DNA of 64,000 nt from Dyadobacter sp. CY347. GTDB lineage: Bacteria > Bacteroidota > Bacteroidia > Cytophagales > Spirosomataceae. Below are positions 20,701 through 28,294 of the stretch, in pieces. The stretch spans positions 1 through 64,000 of the forward strand of contig NZ_JAKFFT010000015.1 in the NCBI RefSeq assembly GCF_021502655.1, written 5' to 3'. Position 1 is the first letter of the stretch; each line of letters begins with the position of its first letter. The notes under the pieces are model-generated. The model saw only the letters and a program-made list of their open reading frames with translations, did no database searches and was not told where the DNA came from. Both the position numbers and the translations under genes were made by a program.

Positions 20701-21305
20701 TGACTGCCGACAAGTACTTCCTGGGATTTATAACCGATATAGGAAATGACCATAACAGATTCTTTGTCAGATACCTGTACAGAAAAATTGCCTGCTGCAT
20801 CGCTTGAAGTCCCCCGCTGGGTGCCTTTTATGGTGATACCCGCGCCAGGGAGCGGATTGCCGTTTTCGTCGGTGATTTTGCCTGTAATCAAAATATCCTG
20901 CACTAAATCAGCTGGCAAGGCTGCTGGTTTTTGTATCCTCGCTTCTTCCCTATCCAGCACGATCTGTCGGCCCGAAACTTCATAGGTTAGACCCAATGGC
21001 TTCAAAAGCTTTTGCAACACATCCCCGAGCGTCGTGTTAGACAGATTCAGGCTTACTCTTCTGTCACTGTCGATGAGCTGACCACTGTAGACGAAATGGA
21101 TATCTGAACGTTCTTCGATTTTGTGCAGGACCTCTTTAATTTTTTTGTTTGAAACCTGGATGGTGATCGTCTGGGTTAAAACCTCCTGGCCCATGGACGC
21201 ACTTGCGAAAGAGAAGTTTCCAAAAACCGGTGCAAATACGAATTGATATAGCATTAGCGTCGCAGCGAAGCTAAATACCTTCGAGAAATGTAGAGTTTTG
21301 CTCAT
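17754..21305 (-). CDS. SusC/RagA-family TonB-dependent receptor with STN signalling domain
   Basis: 1183 aa. Order: signal peptide; secretin/TonB short N-terminal (STN) domain, about 47-118 ('ITIQVSNKKIKEVLHKIEE', 'SGRQIVLDRE'); CarboxypepD_reg-like domain, about 137-215 ('ITGKITDENGNPLPGAGI'); plug ('REVVVVGYGSREKRDITGSV', 'PLYVVDGVPINEFG'); and a 22-stranded-type barrel ending 'RAIQGGLSLSF'. The STN domain is what contacts a FecR-type anti-sigma factor, and fecR and an ECF sigma gene lie directly upstream, so substrate binding is probably relayed to transcription of this operon. Glycan specificity cannot be read from the sequence. Confidence 0.95.
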   Translation of the reverse strand: MSKTLHFSKVFSFAATLMLYQFVFAPVFGNFSFASASMGQEVLTQTITIQVSNKKIKEVLHKIEERSDIHFVYSGQLIDSDRRVSLNLSNTTLGDVLQKLLKPLGLTYEVSGRQIVLDREEARIQKPAALPADLVQDILITGKITDENGNPLPGAGITIKGTQRGTSSDAAGNFSVQVSDKESVMVISYIGYKSQEVLVGSQNVFAVKLAPADNAFREVVVVGYGSREKRDITGSVSSIKADEISKSNYVNPEMAMQGRMTGVQVTQGSGDPNARPQVRIRGVGTFGNTEPLYVVDGVPINEFGNGTEDGFVGDVRGNVNILSTINPADIESISVLKDAAASAVYGVRAAHGVILITTRKGKLGKPKVDINVSKGVQNIRKKYDMLNVQQLTDLTREAYSNNKDEAANLPVEFNPSNPAYLGNRQTTDWVTSGINRNAVVEDYSVRISGGTEATKYYVSGGYSRTESPMVNNYLERYSLTTNIETKINKYLSFGVNNRSTLTKSLDNTQTDIAYLAGTTPWQPIYDPNGPYGFAQSYKVTFKKNDKFVPTDLASGAAYEIDKAEALWGPETNKNPFAMQSLNRTDYAIIGNIANGFLQVEPLPGLKLKGTIGLNWFYNRRNTFESFDNYLFSQTPSNPYANNDGTSKGSYFERHTRNLNLMKELSLNYNRVFKSHMLDILLVANQQQNSYQFLSGSSNQIISADPLFRTNIGGPIQYTNAGAFRDREALIGYMGRVSYNFKHKYYLDATLRRDGSSKFAPGFKWGIFPGVSAAWRISEEGFMKRFTFISDLKLRAGTGKLGNDKTASFAFLSTVSNTPDYALGSGNGNGIGTPRFGASLPDFPNRDLSWETATTTNIGLDGSLFNNKLGFTVEYYNKLTSGILQSTAVPASVGNQNQPILNIASVRNSGFEFQLNFNHQIGDIQFNASGNLTTVKNEVVSVFKNQPFGGEYGRIEVGNSLNYLWGYQVGGVFQNQGEIDAWKTKYSDGNNNNNFQPGDMYFKDVMGLDGAAADGVVNADDRSFIGKTIPGYYYGLNLGANWKGFDASLFFQGVGDVVRFNDERAAFESMAGSGNNYWASTLNRWTTENPSTSMPRAVRSDPAQNNRFSNRFIENAGFLRLKNIQLGYSLPKSFSNKLGGMENCRIYISGTNLLTFTKWTGLDPESRGTIPPTRAIQGGLSLSF

Positions 21306-21355
21306 ACTAATAAATATAGTTTATGATTTATAGGTCTAGGAAATGTATTAGAAAT

Positions 21356-22459
21356 CTATCGGCAATTCCCGCCGGTGACGAAAACTTGTCCATTCTCAAT
21401 TATGTAATCGGCGCGTACCGCTTTACATACTAATCGTAGCTTTTCACTAAATGGCTCATCTGTAAGTGATGCCGTAATTGAACAATCACCAAGGTGCTTA
21501 TTATCGTATTGAATTTTTACATTGTAAGCCTGCTCGATCCGGCTGAATACATCTTTGATGCTCGCATCTTCAAAATCAAAAGACAAATGTCGCATAATGT
21601 CATTAACACTTTCTTTTGCATCGTCCTGTGGCTCAATTAGCTTTAATTGTCCTTTATTAAATACCGCGGATTGACCTTTTGTAATAATGAATCCTGTTAA
21701 CTCATTATTTTGTTTTGCATTGATGTCACGCACATCATCCTTTTTGTAAATGGCTACCCTGCCCGTTTTAACTTTGACTGAAACCGGCTGATCGGTCAGA
21801 TATGCTTTGATGTTAAAACTGGTACCCAGCACTTTTGTAGTGATTTCATTTGCATGTACATAGAAAGGTTTTTCCGGGTTTTTTGTAACTTCAAAAAATG
21901 CTTCCCCTGTAAGATAAACTTCTCTTATTTTATCATTGAATTGCAAAGAGTAAGTTAGCTTACTTCCAGGTTTAAGTACTACCGAACTTTTATCCGGCAA
22001 ATTAATCAGTTTTGACACTTGGGAAAAGTTGCGTTCCTCGATTGACTTATCGTATGAAACCACATCAACTTGCTTCTCAGAAGTTGCAATAATTTGCTTA
22101 TTAGAGTTATAATAAAACCACGAATATGCTAAACCGGCCGCAATAGTAATAGAGGCGGCAATTGAAGACCACTTCCTATACATTGGAATAATCACCTGCG
22201 GTTTCTCTGGCTTTTCTATCTTGCTAAATATGGAAGTTTTAAGATCTCTTAATTCAATATTACTAATAGTGAAGTCTGTCACTTGGATTGCTAACAAAAC
22301 AATTTGTCTTCCACTTTCAATATCACCACGTTTGTAGGGATGTGTTTCAACCCAATCCTGCCAAAACGTTTCCGTAGCTACGTCGGCAGATTTTATCCAT
22401 TGAATAAAATATTCATCTGTTGCAAATTCTTCCGGCGTATAATCAACGTACTTTTTCAT
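21356..22459 (-). CDS. FecR-family anti-sigma factor
   Basis: 367 aa. The cytoplasmic N-terminal part (1-90, 'FIQWIKSADVATETFWQDWVETHP') would bind sigma. One transmembrane segment lies around 93-113 ('WSSIAASITIAAGLAYSWFYY'). The periplasmic FecR domain is about 150-255 ('LPDKSSVVLKPGSKLTYSLQF', 'LTGEAFFEVTKNPEKPFYVHAN', 'VLGTSFNIKAY'). A C-terminal DUF4974-type domain (about 285-362, 'LSFDFEDASIKDVFSRIEQAYN') resembles the STN domain of SusC and is its likely partner. It sits between the ECF sigma gene (197-bp gap) and SusC (50-bp gap). Role: holds the sigma factor until the receptor signals. Confidence 0.95.
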   Translation of the reverse strand: MKKYVDYTPEEFATDEYFIQWIKSADVATETFWQDWVETHPYKRGDIESGRQIVLLAIQVTDFTISNIELRDLKTSIFSKIEKPEKPQVIIPMYRKWSSIAASITIAAGLAYSWFYYNSNKQIIATSEKQVDVVSYDKSIEERNFSQVSKLINLPDKSSVVLKPGSKLTYSLQFNDKIREVYLTGEAFFEVTKNPEKPFYVHANEITTKVLGTSFNIKAYLTDQPVSVKVKTGRVAIYKKDDVRDINAKQNNELTGFIITKGQSAVFNKGQLKLIEPQDDAKESVNDIMRHLSFDFEDASIKDVFSRIEQAYNVKIQYDNKHLGDCSITASLTDEPFSEKLRLVCKAVRADYIIENGQVFVTGGNCR

Positions 22460-22656
22460 TCTATTACTAGTAGAGGATAATTTTTACTTCGAAATTTTAT
22501 ACTTTATCGACTCTCAAATAACAGAGAGAAATTTCTGGTTTTACTACCAGAGAAAATTGAAATTTATTTTGAGGTAGATTTGGTGCCGGGTAAATAAGTT
22601 GGCAGGGAGCTAAAACCTGTCGTTAATAATAGTTGACAAAGAGGCTGGAAGAGTTA

Positions 22657-23238
22657 TCACGGAAGCTGACAAATCAGATACCATAGTAAATATATAAAGT
22701 GCTTTCTAAGCTTTGAAAGTGCGATTTGAAGCGTATTTGCAACAGTTTGCTCTTTGATTTTGAGAACGACAGCAATTTCTCGAATCTTTAAGTTCGAAAA
22801 ATACTTCAAGGAAATAACCTCTCTTTCCCGTTCTGATAAACTTTTTAAGGACTTTTCGACCCTTTGCTTTCTCAGGCTTTCAGTTTCATCCTTAACCCAA
22901 ATAGCTTCTGGCGAATCGTCTGGGTTTTCGCTTGAGTTCTCACTAATAGGCTCATTTAAGGAGAATGCTCTCATTTGCAGGACGGTTGCCCGTTTTACTG
23001 CGCTATATAGGTAAAATCGTACATCCACTTCCTTTGCAAGACTATCCCTGTGCTGCCAGATGTAAATAAACACGTCCTGAACTGCATCCTTTGCCAAAGC
23101 ACGATCCATAGAAACCTTATATGCATAGGAAATTAATTCTTTGGCTAGCAAGTCGAATAAGTCTCCGAATGCATCCAGATTTCCAGCAAGTGTTTCTTGC
23201 CAAATTTCTTGATGGCGCTCATTGTCAACGTGCTTCAT
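22657..23238 (-). CDS. ECF-type RNA polymerase sigma factor
   Basis: 193 aa. Region 2 is at about 25-90 ('LAKELISYAYKVSMDRALAKDAVQDVFIYIWQHRDSL'), and region 4 at about 125-180 ('SLKSLSEREREVISLKYFSNLKIREIAVVLKIKEQTVANTLQIALSKL'). This is the Bacteroidota FecI-like class paired with FecR and STN-containing SusC. The 197-bp gap to fecR holds a small hairpin (CTGGT / ACCAG, 22535-22550) that may thin transcription between sigma and the structural genes (inference). Expected target: promoters of this same locus. Confidence 0.95.
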   Translation of the reverse strand: MKHVDNERHQEIWQETLAGNLDAFGDLFDLLAKELISYAYKVSMDRALAKDAVQDVFIYIWQHRDSLAKEVDVRFYLYSAVKRATVLQMRAFSLNEPISENSSENPDDSPEAIWVKDETESLRKQRVEKSLKSLSEREREVISLKYFSNLKIREIAVVLKIKEQTVANTLQIALSKLRKHFIYLLWYLICQLP

Positions 23239-23729
23239 ATCGTAAACTGGGGATGCTACAAGCTTGGAATTATAAAGAGATGCCTTTTTATAGTTGAGTA
23301 TCTTGCAACTGAATTGTTAGCACCGGCCGGCCTAATAATCTGAGAATCAAAGAACGATAAATATCTTTAAAATTTAAAAATTTATCGCAGAAATTTCATA
23401 TTACCGGCAAAAAGCACTAGTATCTTATCGAGTAATACTCGTATCTATCCCTTGATATGAAAGTAGATCGAAACACTTATTCCAAGGTACAGCCAGTGAG
23501 GATAAAGCCTAATTAAATGTGTAGAGAGGGCTTTATAAATGAAGGGTAGTTGTAAGCAGCCGAACCCTTAGCAAAAGAGGTCATAGTAAAACTGTCAAAC
23601 TTCTGAGTAGCAATGTGAAAATTAGACTCTTTTGCAACAATTGCGTAAAATACCAGAATCTCAGCGTTGAATCATATTAGACGGGTTGGGCAGGTTCAAT
23701 TGTAAAATATTCGCTTTGTGGTTAAAGTC
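23239..23729. other. Intergenic region between sigma gene and Fic gene
   Basis: About 490 bp with stop codons in all frames and no recognised gene or repeat. It presumably contains the ECF sigma promoter. It also marks the change from the PUL-like block to the accessory block. Confidence 0.4.
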
Positions 23730-25196
23730 TTAGCGTGGTATGATTATTAATTTTGCGACTTCTGGTTCTTCAAAGGCATTAGATCTGGTCAAGTGATTTT
23801 CTATGATTGCTTGATTTTCGCCGTAGATGTGTGAACTGAATTCGAAGGTTCTCAAAAGCATTCGAGTATAGGCAGTCGGATCATGTTGTCTGGTAAGTTT
23901 TCGCAGCGCGCCCATATAGTCCTCACGATATACGGTAGGAATAATTATCTTAGAAAGCCCTTGTGAAGAAAGTTCAGCATTCATCATTACTCTGGCAATT
24001 CTACCATTTCCGTCAAGAAACGGATGAACTTCACTAATCATAAACATCAGGTAAGCTGCTTTGGCAAAAGGCTCATTTAGTAGCGAATACCAATCGAACC
24101 CTTTTTTTAAAGTACCGGCCACCAATTGCCAGTCTACGAACTCCGTACTACCAGCCCGATTATTTTTGTCTTTAAACTGCCCAGGCTTTTTAGAAAGGCG
24201 CGCTCGTAATAATGTGGCGTGCCTGCTTCGCAACAGTTGCAAAAGTTCGTTGGGTGAACTGGGAGTTATCGCCATTTCGTGCCGATCGGATACGATTTGA
24301 TAAGTGCCCAGTATATCGTGAGAGTCTTCAGCGCGTTCAGGCAACGGCGTTTCAGTCTGGATAATCTGTTTTGCCTCATTAACAGCAAACTCCGTCCCTT
24401 CAATATAGTTTGAGAAATAGCTCTCAAAAAAGGCAAAATTTCTATATGCTTTTAATGAAAGGTTTTTGTCGGCATAAGCAGGGAAGGTCCGACCACTCAA
24501 AGCTGCGTACAGTATTTCGAATAAGGTAATTCTTGCAGGGTCAAAAGGATTTCCTAAAGACCGTGCTATGGCGACAGGTGAATGAAGACTTTCAGAATCA
24601 CCCGTTGTCAAGAGCGTCCCTATCAAATAGTTAAGTTTAATAAATTCTTTCTCCATCCCCAAGGCTGAGGCCAAGCTCCTAGCGTTGTCACGAATAACAT
24701 TGAGAGCATTTTCTCCCCTGGATCTAATAATCAGATCAAGCCTTTCTTCAATTTCTGAGATTGAAAGGGTTTTTGAAAGATCATTTCTAGTACGGGTTTC
24801 CTGCATATTTTCTAAAAATGCGCGTGCTTCCTGCGAAGCATATAAATTTTCAAAAAATACGTTGTCGTTTTCTTGCCGGGGAGGGCCTTGCTGAAAATGA
24901 ATTGTAAGACCAGGTAATCGGTTCTTACGTGTGTAGGTGTATGTGACAAATATATGCTCACCATCAGCCGGAACAAATTCCAATGCGCTGCGATGACTCA
25001 GGATTACACCCGGAAATTGATTGGAGAGGATTCTGAACCAATTTCTTTTTATAATAACTTCCGGCCGTTCTTCTAGGTTTGATGTATAAAGTCGAGGGGC
25101 TATTTTACGGATGACCCCTTTTTTCTCCAAAGAACTAATTTTGGCAGATTCTGTTTTGTTCGAAGACCCAAAAAGTATTTCCTGTAATCTTATCAT
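23730..25196 (-). CDS. Fic-domain protein (probable AMP transferase) with N-terminal winged-helix-like region
   Basis: 488 aa from the ATG at 25194-25196; alternative starts lie at 25211 and 25283. The C-terminal Fic core has the complete motif 'HPFLDGNGRIAR' (about 389-400; His catalytic, GNGR binds the phosphates). An inhibitory helix motif (S/T)xxxE(G/N) is visible as 'SNYIEG' (about 262-267), so the enzyme would be self-inhibited, as in class II Fic proteins. The N-terminal 150 residues ('LFGSSNKTESAKISSLEKKGVIRKIAPRLYTSN', 'PGVILSHRSALEF') resemble the AbiEi-type antitoxin winged helix, which suggests DNA or partner binding. Fic enzymes transfer AMP to Tyr/Thr/Ser of target proteins. Target unknown. 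It is divergent from the resolvase gene. Confidence 0.9.
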   Translation of the reverse strand: MIRLQEILFGSSNKTESAKISSLEKKGVIRKIAPRLYTSNLEERPEVIIKRNWFRILSNQFPGVILSHRSALEFVPADGEHIFVTYTYTRKNRLPGLTIHFQQGPPRQENDNVFFENLYASQEARAFLENMQETRTRNDLSKTLSISEIEERLDLIIRSRGENALNVIRDNARSLASALGMEKEFIKLNYLIGTLLTTGDSESLHSPVAIARSLGNPFDPARITLFEILYAALSGRTFPAYADKNLSLKAYRNFAFFESYFSNYIEGTEFAVNEAKQIIQTETPLPERAEDSHDILGTYQIVSDRHEMAITPSSPNELLQLLRSRHATLLRARLSKKPGQFKDKNNRAGSTEFVDWQLVAGTLKKGFDWYSLLNEPFAKAAYLMFMISEVHPFLDGNGRIARVMMNAELSSQGLSKIIIPTVYREDYMGALRKLTRQHDPTAYTRMLLRTFEFSSHIYGENQAIIENHLTRSNAFEEPEVAKLIIIPR

Positions 25197-25397
25197 TGGA
25201 ATTCTTTCCATTAAGTAGTGCAATGTAAAGCATTGACAAGAAATTTTTCTATTAATTATACTTATTTGTAGAAAATTTTCCATTAGTCTCTTATTTGTCT
25301 TTGTGCGGTTTATGAGACCTCTCCCCTACTAAGGCTAATACCCTTGTATTTTGTGATTTATTTTACCAAGCAAGATTTATTGTGTTTATAATTGATG

Positions 25398-25433
25398 TTG
25401 TCCACATACATACGACCGTATACATGTGGACAA
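25398..25433. promoter_or_regulatory. 36-bp interrupted palindrome upstream of the resolvase (recombination site or operator)
   Basis: TTGTCCACAT at 25398-25407 is perfectly inverted as ATGTGGACAA at 25424-25433; the inner arms ACATACG/CGTATAC also pair at five of seven positions, giving near-symmetry around 25415/25416. It ends 29 bp before the resolvase start. Serine resolvases bind inverted 12-bp half sites in arrangements of this kind, so it may be the crossover site or the gene's own operator. Other res subsites were not found by eye. Confidence 0.6.
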
Positions 25434-25462
25434 AGTGCCTATAAATTGCTACTTTTAGCCAT

Positions 25463-26113
25463 ATGAAAAGAGCCGTTGCCTATTTTCGAGTTTCAACAGA
25501 TCGCCAGGGGAAGAGCGGCTTGGGCCTGGAAGCGCAACACGAAGCAGTGCACCTGTTCGCACAGCATCAAGGCTACCAAGTCACAGCTGAATTTACTGAA
25601 ATCGAGAGCGGGAAGAAAAATGAGCGGCCAGAGCTGATGGCTGCCTTATTGTTGTGCAAAAAGGAGAAAGCAATGCTGATCATTGCGAAGCTGGACCGGC
25701 TAGGCCGGAATGTGGCTTTCATTGCAAACTTAATGGAGAGTAAGGTTGAGTTCCTGGCAGTTGATAACCCACATGCAAATCCCCTGATGGTGCATTTGCT
25801 AGCCGCTTTTGCTGAGCACGAGCGGAAGCAGATCAGCACTCGGACGAAAGAGGCATTGCAGGCTGCAAAGCGTCGCGGTGTGCAGTTGGGTAAACACGGC
25901 CGGGAAATCGAGAGTAAAAAAAATGCGAAGGCTGCCGATCAGTTTGCAGAAACCATGCGACCGATTATCGAAAAATTAAGAGCGGAAGGCATTACAAGCG
26001 TGCGCGGTATCTCTGACGAGTTGAACCAACGAGCTGTCGAGACGTTTCGGAATGAAGGTCAGCACTGGCATCGCACATCAGTACATCGCTTGTTAAAACG
26101 TCTTTCTGCTTAA
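25463..26113 (+). CDS. Serine site-specific recombinase (resolvase/invertase family)
   Basis: 216 aa. The N-terminal catalytic domain starts 'RAVAYFRVSTDRQGKSGLGLEAQ' with the nucleophilic serine in 'YFRVST' (S10), then 'LIIAKLDRLGRNV' with the catalytic Arg residues and 'LAAFAEHERKQISTRTKEAL'. The C-terminal 60 residues form a helix-turn-helix-like DNA-binding part ('EGITSVRGISDELNQRAV ... WHRTSVHRLLKRL'). Such small enzymes resolve plasmid multimers or cointegrates. The palindrome just upstream and the plasmid genes downstream support a plasmid-maintenance role (inference). Confidence 0.93.
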   Translation: MKRAVAYFRVSTDRQGKSGLGLEAQHEAVHLFAQHQGYQVTAEFTEIESGKKNERPELMAALLLCKKEKAMLIIAKLDRLGRNVAFIANLMESKVEFLAVDNPHANPLMVHLLAAFAEHERKQISTRTKEALQAAKRRGVQLGKHGREIESKKNAKAADQFAETMRPIIEKLRAEGITSVRGISDELNQRAVETFRNEGQHWHRTSVHRLLKRLSA

Positions 26114-26237
26114 AGCAGTATTTTCACAAACTCAGCCAACGACGTAAATGTTAAACATTGATTTGTGAGATGACAATTTTAGAAGTTTAGAATTTTCAGA
26201 GTGCAGAAAATAGGCTTATTAATCTATCTAAATATCT

Positions 26238-26708
26238 ATGTTACCAGACAAGGACGAGCAGACAAATAATGCCATTAATCATCAGGAAAATGACTGGCTC
26301 TTAGAAAGCTATGTCAGAACATTGAATGGAACTGAGGGCCAAATGCACATAACAATTCTTATTGATGGATTTCTTGTGTCCGGCCTTTTGGTAGGTGGAA
26401 ATCGGTACTTTCAGGAAATTTTAGACAGATATTTAAAATCTGATGTAAAGGATCTTGACGATTCAATAAAGCAGCTTCAAACTAGAATTGATAGCTATAC
26501 TGTGGATCGATTCAAACCAGAGGTGCCAGTCTTTTATATTCATTTGTTATCGGCGACCTTTCACCATCCTATTGGGCCGGGCATGCCAAGAAAGGGAGTT
26601 TCCTTTAGAGCAAGGCAAAATAGGGTTTCGGGTTTCTATTTTGGTGGATATATGCCACAAAAAGGTGATGTTGAAACCGAGCAGGTGGATTCGGATAGTA
26701 CCGACTAA
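26238..26708 (+). CDS. Hypothetical protein, weak similarity to gas-vesicle accessory GvpU-type proteins
   Basis: 156 aa. The notable segment is 'HITILIDGFLVSGLLVGGNRYFQEILDRYL' (about 37-66): a hydrophobic strand pair followed by a helix, as remembered from the GvpU-like family. The rest is hydrophilic with an acidic tail ('ETEQVDSDSTD'). No other gas-vesicle gene is present, so if the similarity is real this is a stand-alone family member with unknown function. It is preceded by the resolvase in the same direction, with a 124-bp gap. Confidence 0.55.
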   Translation: MLPDKDEQTNNAINHQENDWLLESYVRTLNGTEGQMHITILIDGFLVSGLLVGGNRYFQEILDRYLKSDVKDLDDSIKQLQTRIDSYTVDRFKPEVPVFYIHLLSATFHHPIGPGMPRKGVSFRARQNRVSGFYFGGYMPQKGDVETEQVDSDSTD

Positions 26709-26713
26709 GGTAG

Positions 26714-26732
26714 GTCTCCCCTACTCATTATG
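26714..26732 (+). repeat. Direct repeat copy A (19 bp), left of the Kazal pseudogene
   Basis: GTCTCCCCTACTCATTATG; recurs with two mismatches at 27126-27144. Weaker similarity continues for about 20 bp after each copy. A shorter related CTCCCCTACT also lies at 25321-25330. Confidence 0.55.
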
Positions 26733-26798
26733 GTTTGCCGTGCGCCGAACGGATGTTATTTGCGACTCTTAATCCTTCAAGGAGGTACATTGACAGTT

Positions 26799-27022
26799 TT
26801 ATGAATTCCTTTTTGCACATTCGCCAACAGTAAAAGTGCTTATACCATGGGCACGGGCTTCGCAGTCATTACTGTAAGTCTTTCCATTGCAGCCACAGAC
26901 TGGGTCATATTTTGTATAGCAGCCGGAATTGTCTCTTAGTTTGTCCGAGCATTCCACTCCCGGATCTTTTCGTTACAACTAACCAGTAAAAAAAGGGGTA
27001 AATAGCGCATCTTTAAATTCAT
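26799..27022 (-). pseudogene. Kazal-type protease-inhibitor-like lipoprotein, frameshifted
   Basis: Reading leftward from ATG 27020-27022 gives a lipoprotein signal 'MNLKMRYLPLFLLVSC' followed by 'NEK', then the frame fails after 28 codons. One base out of phase the translation continues as 'DPGVECSDKLRDNSGCYT' and 'DPVCGCNGKTYSNDCEARAH' to 'FTVGEC', a Kazal domain with its cysteines and the CGCNGKTYSNDC signature, ending at 26799. The break lies in the run AAAA before GATCC; one added A restores a single frame of about 74 codons. This could be a true frameshift or a base-calling error in a homopolymer. Intact relatives are common small surface lipoproteins in Bacteroidota. Confidence 0.75.
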
Positions 27023-27125
27023 AGCCTACCTAATATGCAGTTATTCAAATTGAATATTTCAATTGAAGACACGCGTTTAACATGTTTGGTTGTACATTCT
27101 CGCAAAACCCTCTTTCACAAAACTA

Positions 27126-27144
27126 GTCTCTCCTACTCATCATG
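27126..27144 (+). repeat. Direct repeat copy B (19 bp), right of the Kazal pseudogene
   Basis: GTCTCTCCTACTCATCATG, two mismatches from 26714-26732. Together the copies bracket the Kazal remnant, 412 bp apart. Copy B runs into the first codon of the DUF2958-like remnant. Confidence 0.55.
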
Positions 27145-27462
27145 TTATACCTCGTCGCACCGATAGTACTATTCGAGATTGATCCATTCTATGAGGATAT
27201 TGCTTTCGATCTGTGTGATCTTGGTATGGGTGAACCTGAGCTTGGTAAGTCTCACTCACTGAGTTGGAAGAAGTTCGCCACCCGACATTAGGTATTGGTG
27301 GTCGAGCGGGACATCTATTTCGATCCCTTCTACTCTATGAATGTCTACCACAAGGCAGCGCGAAAGTGCCAGCGGATCACGGACGAACCGGATCAACTGG
27401 CAATTGTAGCAAGATCATTGGTTTCACTAATCCATGAATTTTCCCTCAAAATTGGTATCTAA
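27142..27462 (+). pseudogene. DUF2958-like gene remnant with an in-frame amber codon
   Basis: From ATG 27142 the frame reads 'DPFYEDIAFDLCDLGMGEPELG', the core signature of DUF2958 proteins, then hits TAG at 27289-27291. The same frame continues without a break as 'VLVVERDIYFDPFYSMNVYH' and 'AARKCQRITDEP', matching the family's C-terminal half, to a TAA near 27460. The first roughly 30 residues of the family are also missing, so this is a decayed copy rather than an intact gene with readthrough. DUF2958 proteins are of unknown function and typical of plasmids and conjugative elements. Confidence 0.7.
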
Positions 27463-27486
27463 TTAAACGTCATTTTTAAAGTTATA

Positions 27487-27608
27487 ATTTACACTAATTT
27501 TGACGTTAAAAATTACACTAAAATAGTGTTAAATACGACGTTTAGAAAAGCTTTATTCTTCACATGTTTTGTAATTTCAAATTAAACATCTATTTTGGCG
27601 TTAAAATT
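27487..27608. promoter_or_regulatory. Operator-like repeats upstream of parA
   Basis: This AT-rich stretch holds ACGTTAAAAAT (27503-27513) and GCGTTAAAATT (27598-27608), two copies of TTACACTAA, and the inverted repeat ACACTA-AAA-TAGTGT. The same ACGTTAAAAWT element appears twice in front of repA. It is the expected sort of site for autoregulation by the ParA/partner pair or for centromere binding (inference). Confidence 0.5.
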
Positions 27609-27628
27609 AATGTTTAAACCAACGTCTA

Positions 27629-28294
27629 ATGATTTACACAACAGCAGGCGAAAAAGGGGGGAGCGGCCGCAGCACAATTGCGGAGCATTTCACCGTATGG
27701 CTGTCTAAACAGGGTTTTGACGTCCTGTTGATTGATGCCGACGAACAGGGTACAGCAAGTGATTTTACCGCATGGCGGGAACAAACATTGGAAGGAAATG
27801 TCGGCTATACATTGGTACAGCTTGTCGGCGCAAATCTGCGCAAACAGGTTGAAACAATGAAGGCCAAGTACGACCATATTGTGATCGATACAGGAGGTCG
27901 TGATACAACTAGTCAAAGAGCTGCTTTGTTTGTATCTGATGTTGCAATCGTGCCTATCCAGCCACGAAGCCACGATATCTGGACGTTGGCCAAGTTCACC
28001 GAGATCCTGGAAGAGATCCAGTCTGGCCGGGCAAATCCGTTGACCGCGTACACATTCCTTAACCGGGCTGATATTACCAGCGCAGACAATCGAGAATCGT
28101 CCCAGGCTTTGGCTGGCCTTGAGCAAATGACATTTGTCGATTGTCCGATCAAGAACCGCAAAGCTTATCCCAATGCGGGAGCATCTGGATTGACCGTCTT
28201 TGAGATGGGGGAGAAGTCCGACACAAAAGCCATTAACGAAATCACCGAACTTTTTAAACGCATCAGCCATGTCAATATCCCTGTCACCGCCTAA
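27629..28294 (+). CDS. parA: ParA-family partition ATPase with an altered P-loop
   Basis: 221 aa, the size of small plasmid (type Ib) ParA proteins. It has the deviant Walker A region 'EKGGSGRSTIAEH' at residues 8-20, Walker A' 'VLLIDADEQGTASDF' and Walker B 'YDHIVIDTGGRD'. The signature lysine (KGG) is present, but the P-loop lysine normally before S/T is an arginine. The small partner gene starts inside its 3' end (26-bp overlap) and repA follows, a classic par-rep arrangement. It would segregate the replicon by ATP-dependent movement on the nucleoid. Activity with R in place of K is uncertain. Confidence 0.88.
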   Translation: MIYTTAGEKGGSGRSTIAEHFTVWLSKQGFDVLLIDADEQGTASDFTAWREQTLEGNVGYTLVQLVGANLRKQVETMKAKYDHIVIDTGGRDTTSQRAALFVSDVAIVPIQPRSHDIWTLAKFTEILEEIQSGRANPLTAYTFLNRADITSADNRESSQALAGLEQMTFVDCPIKNRKAYPNAGASGLTVFEMGEKSDTKAINEITELFKRISHVNIPVTA

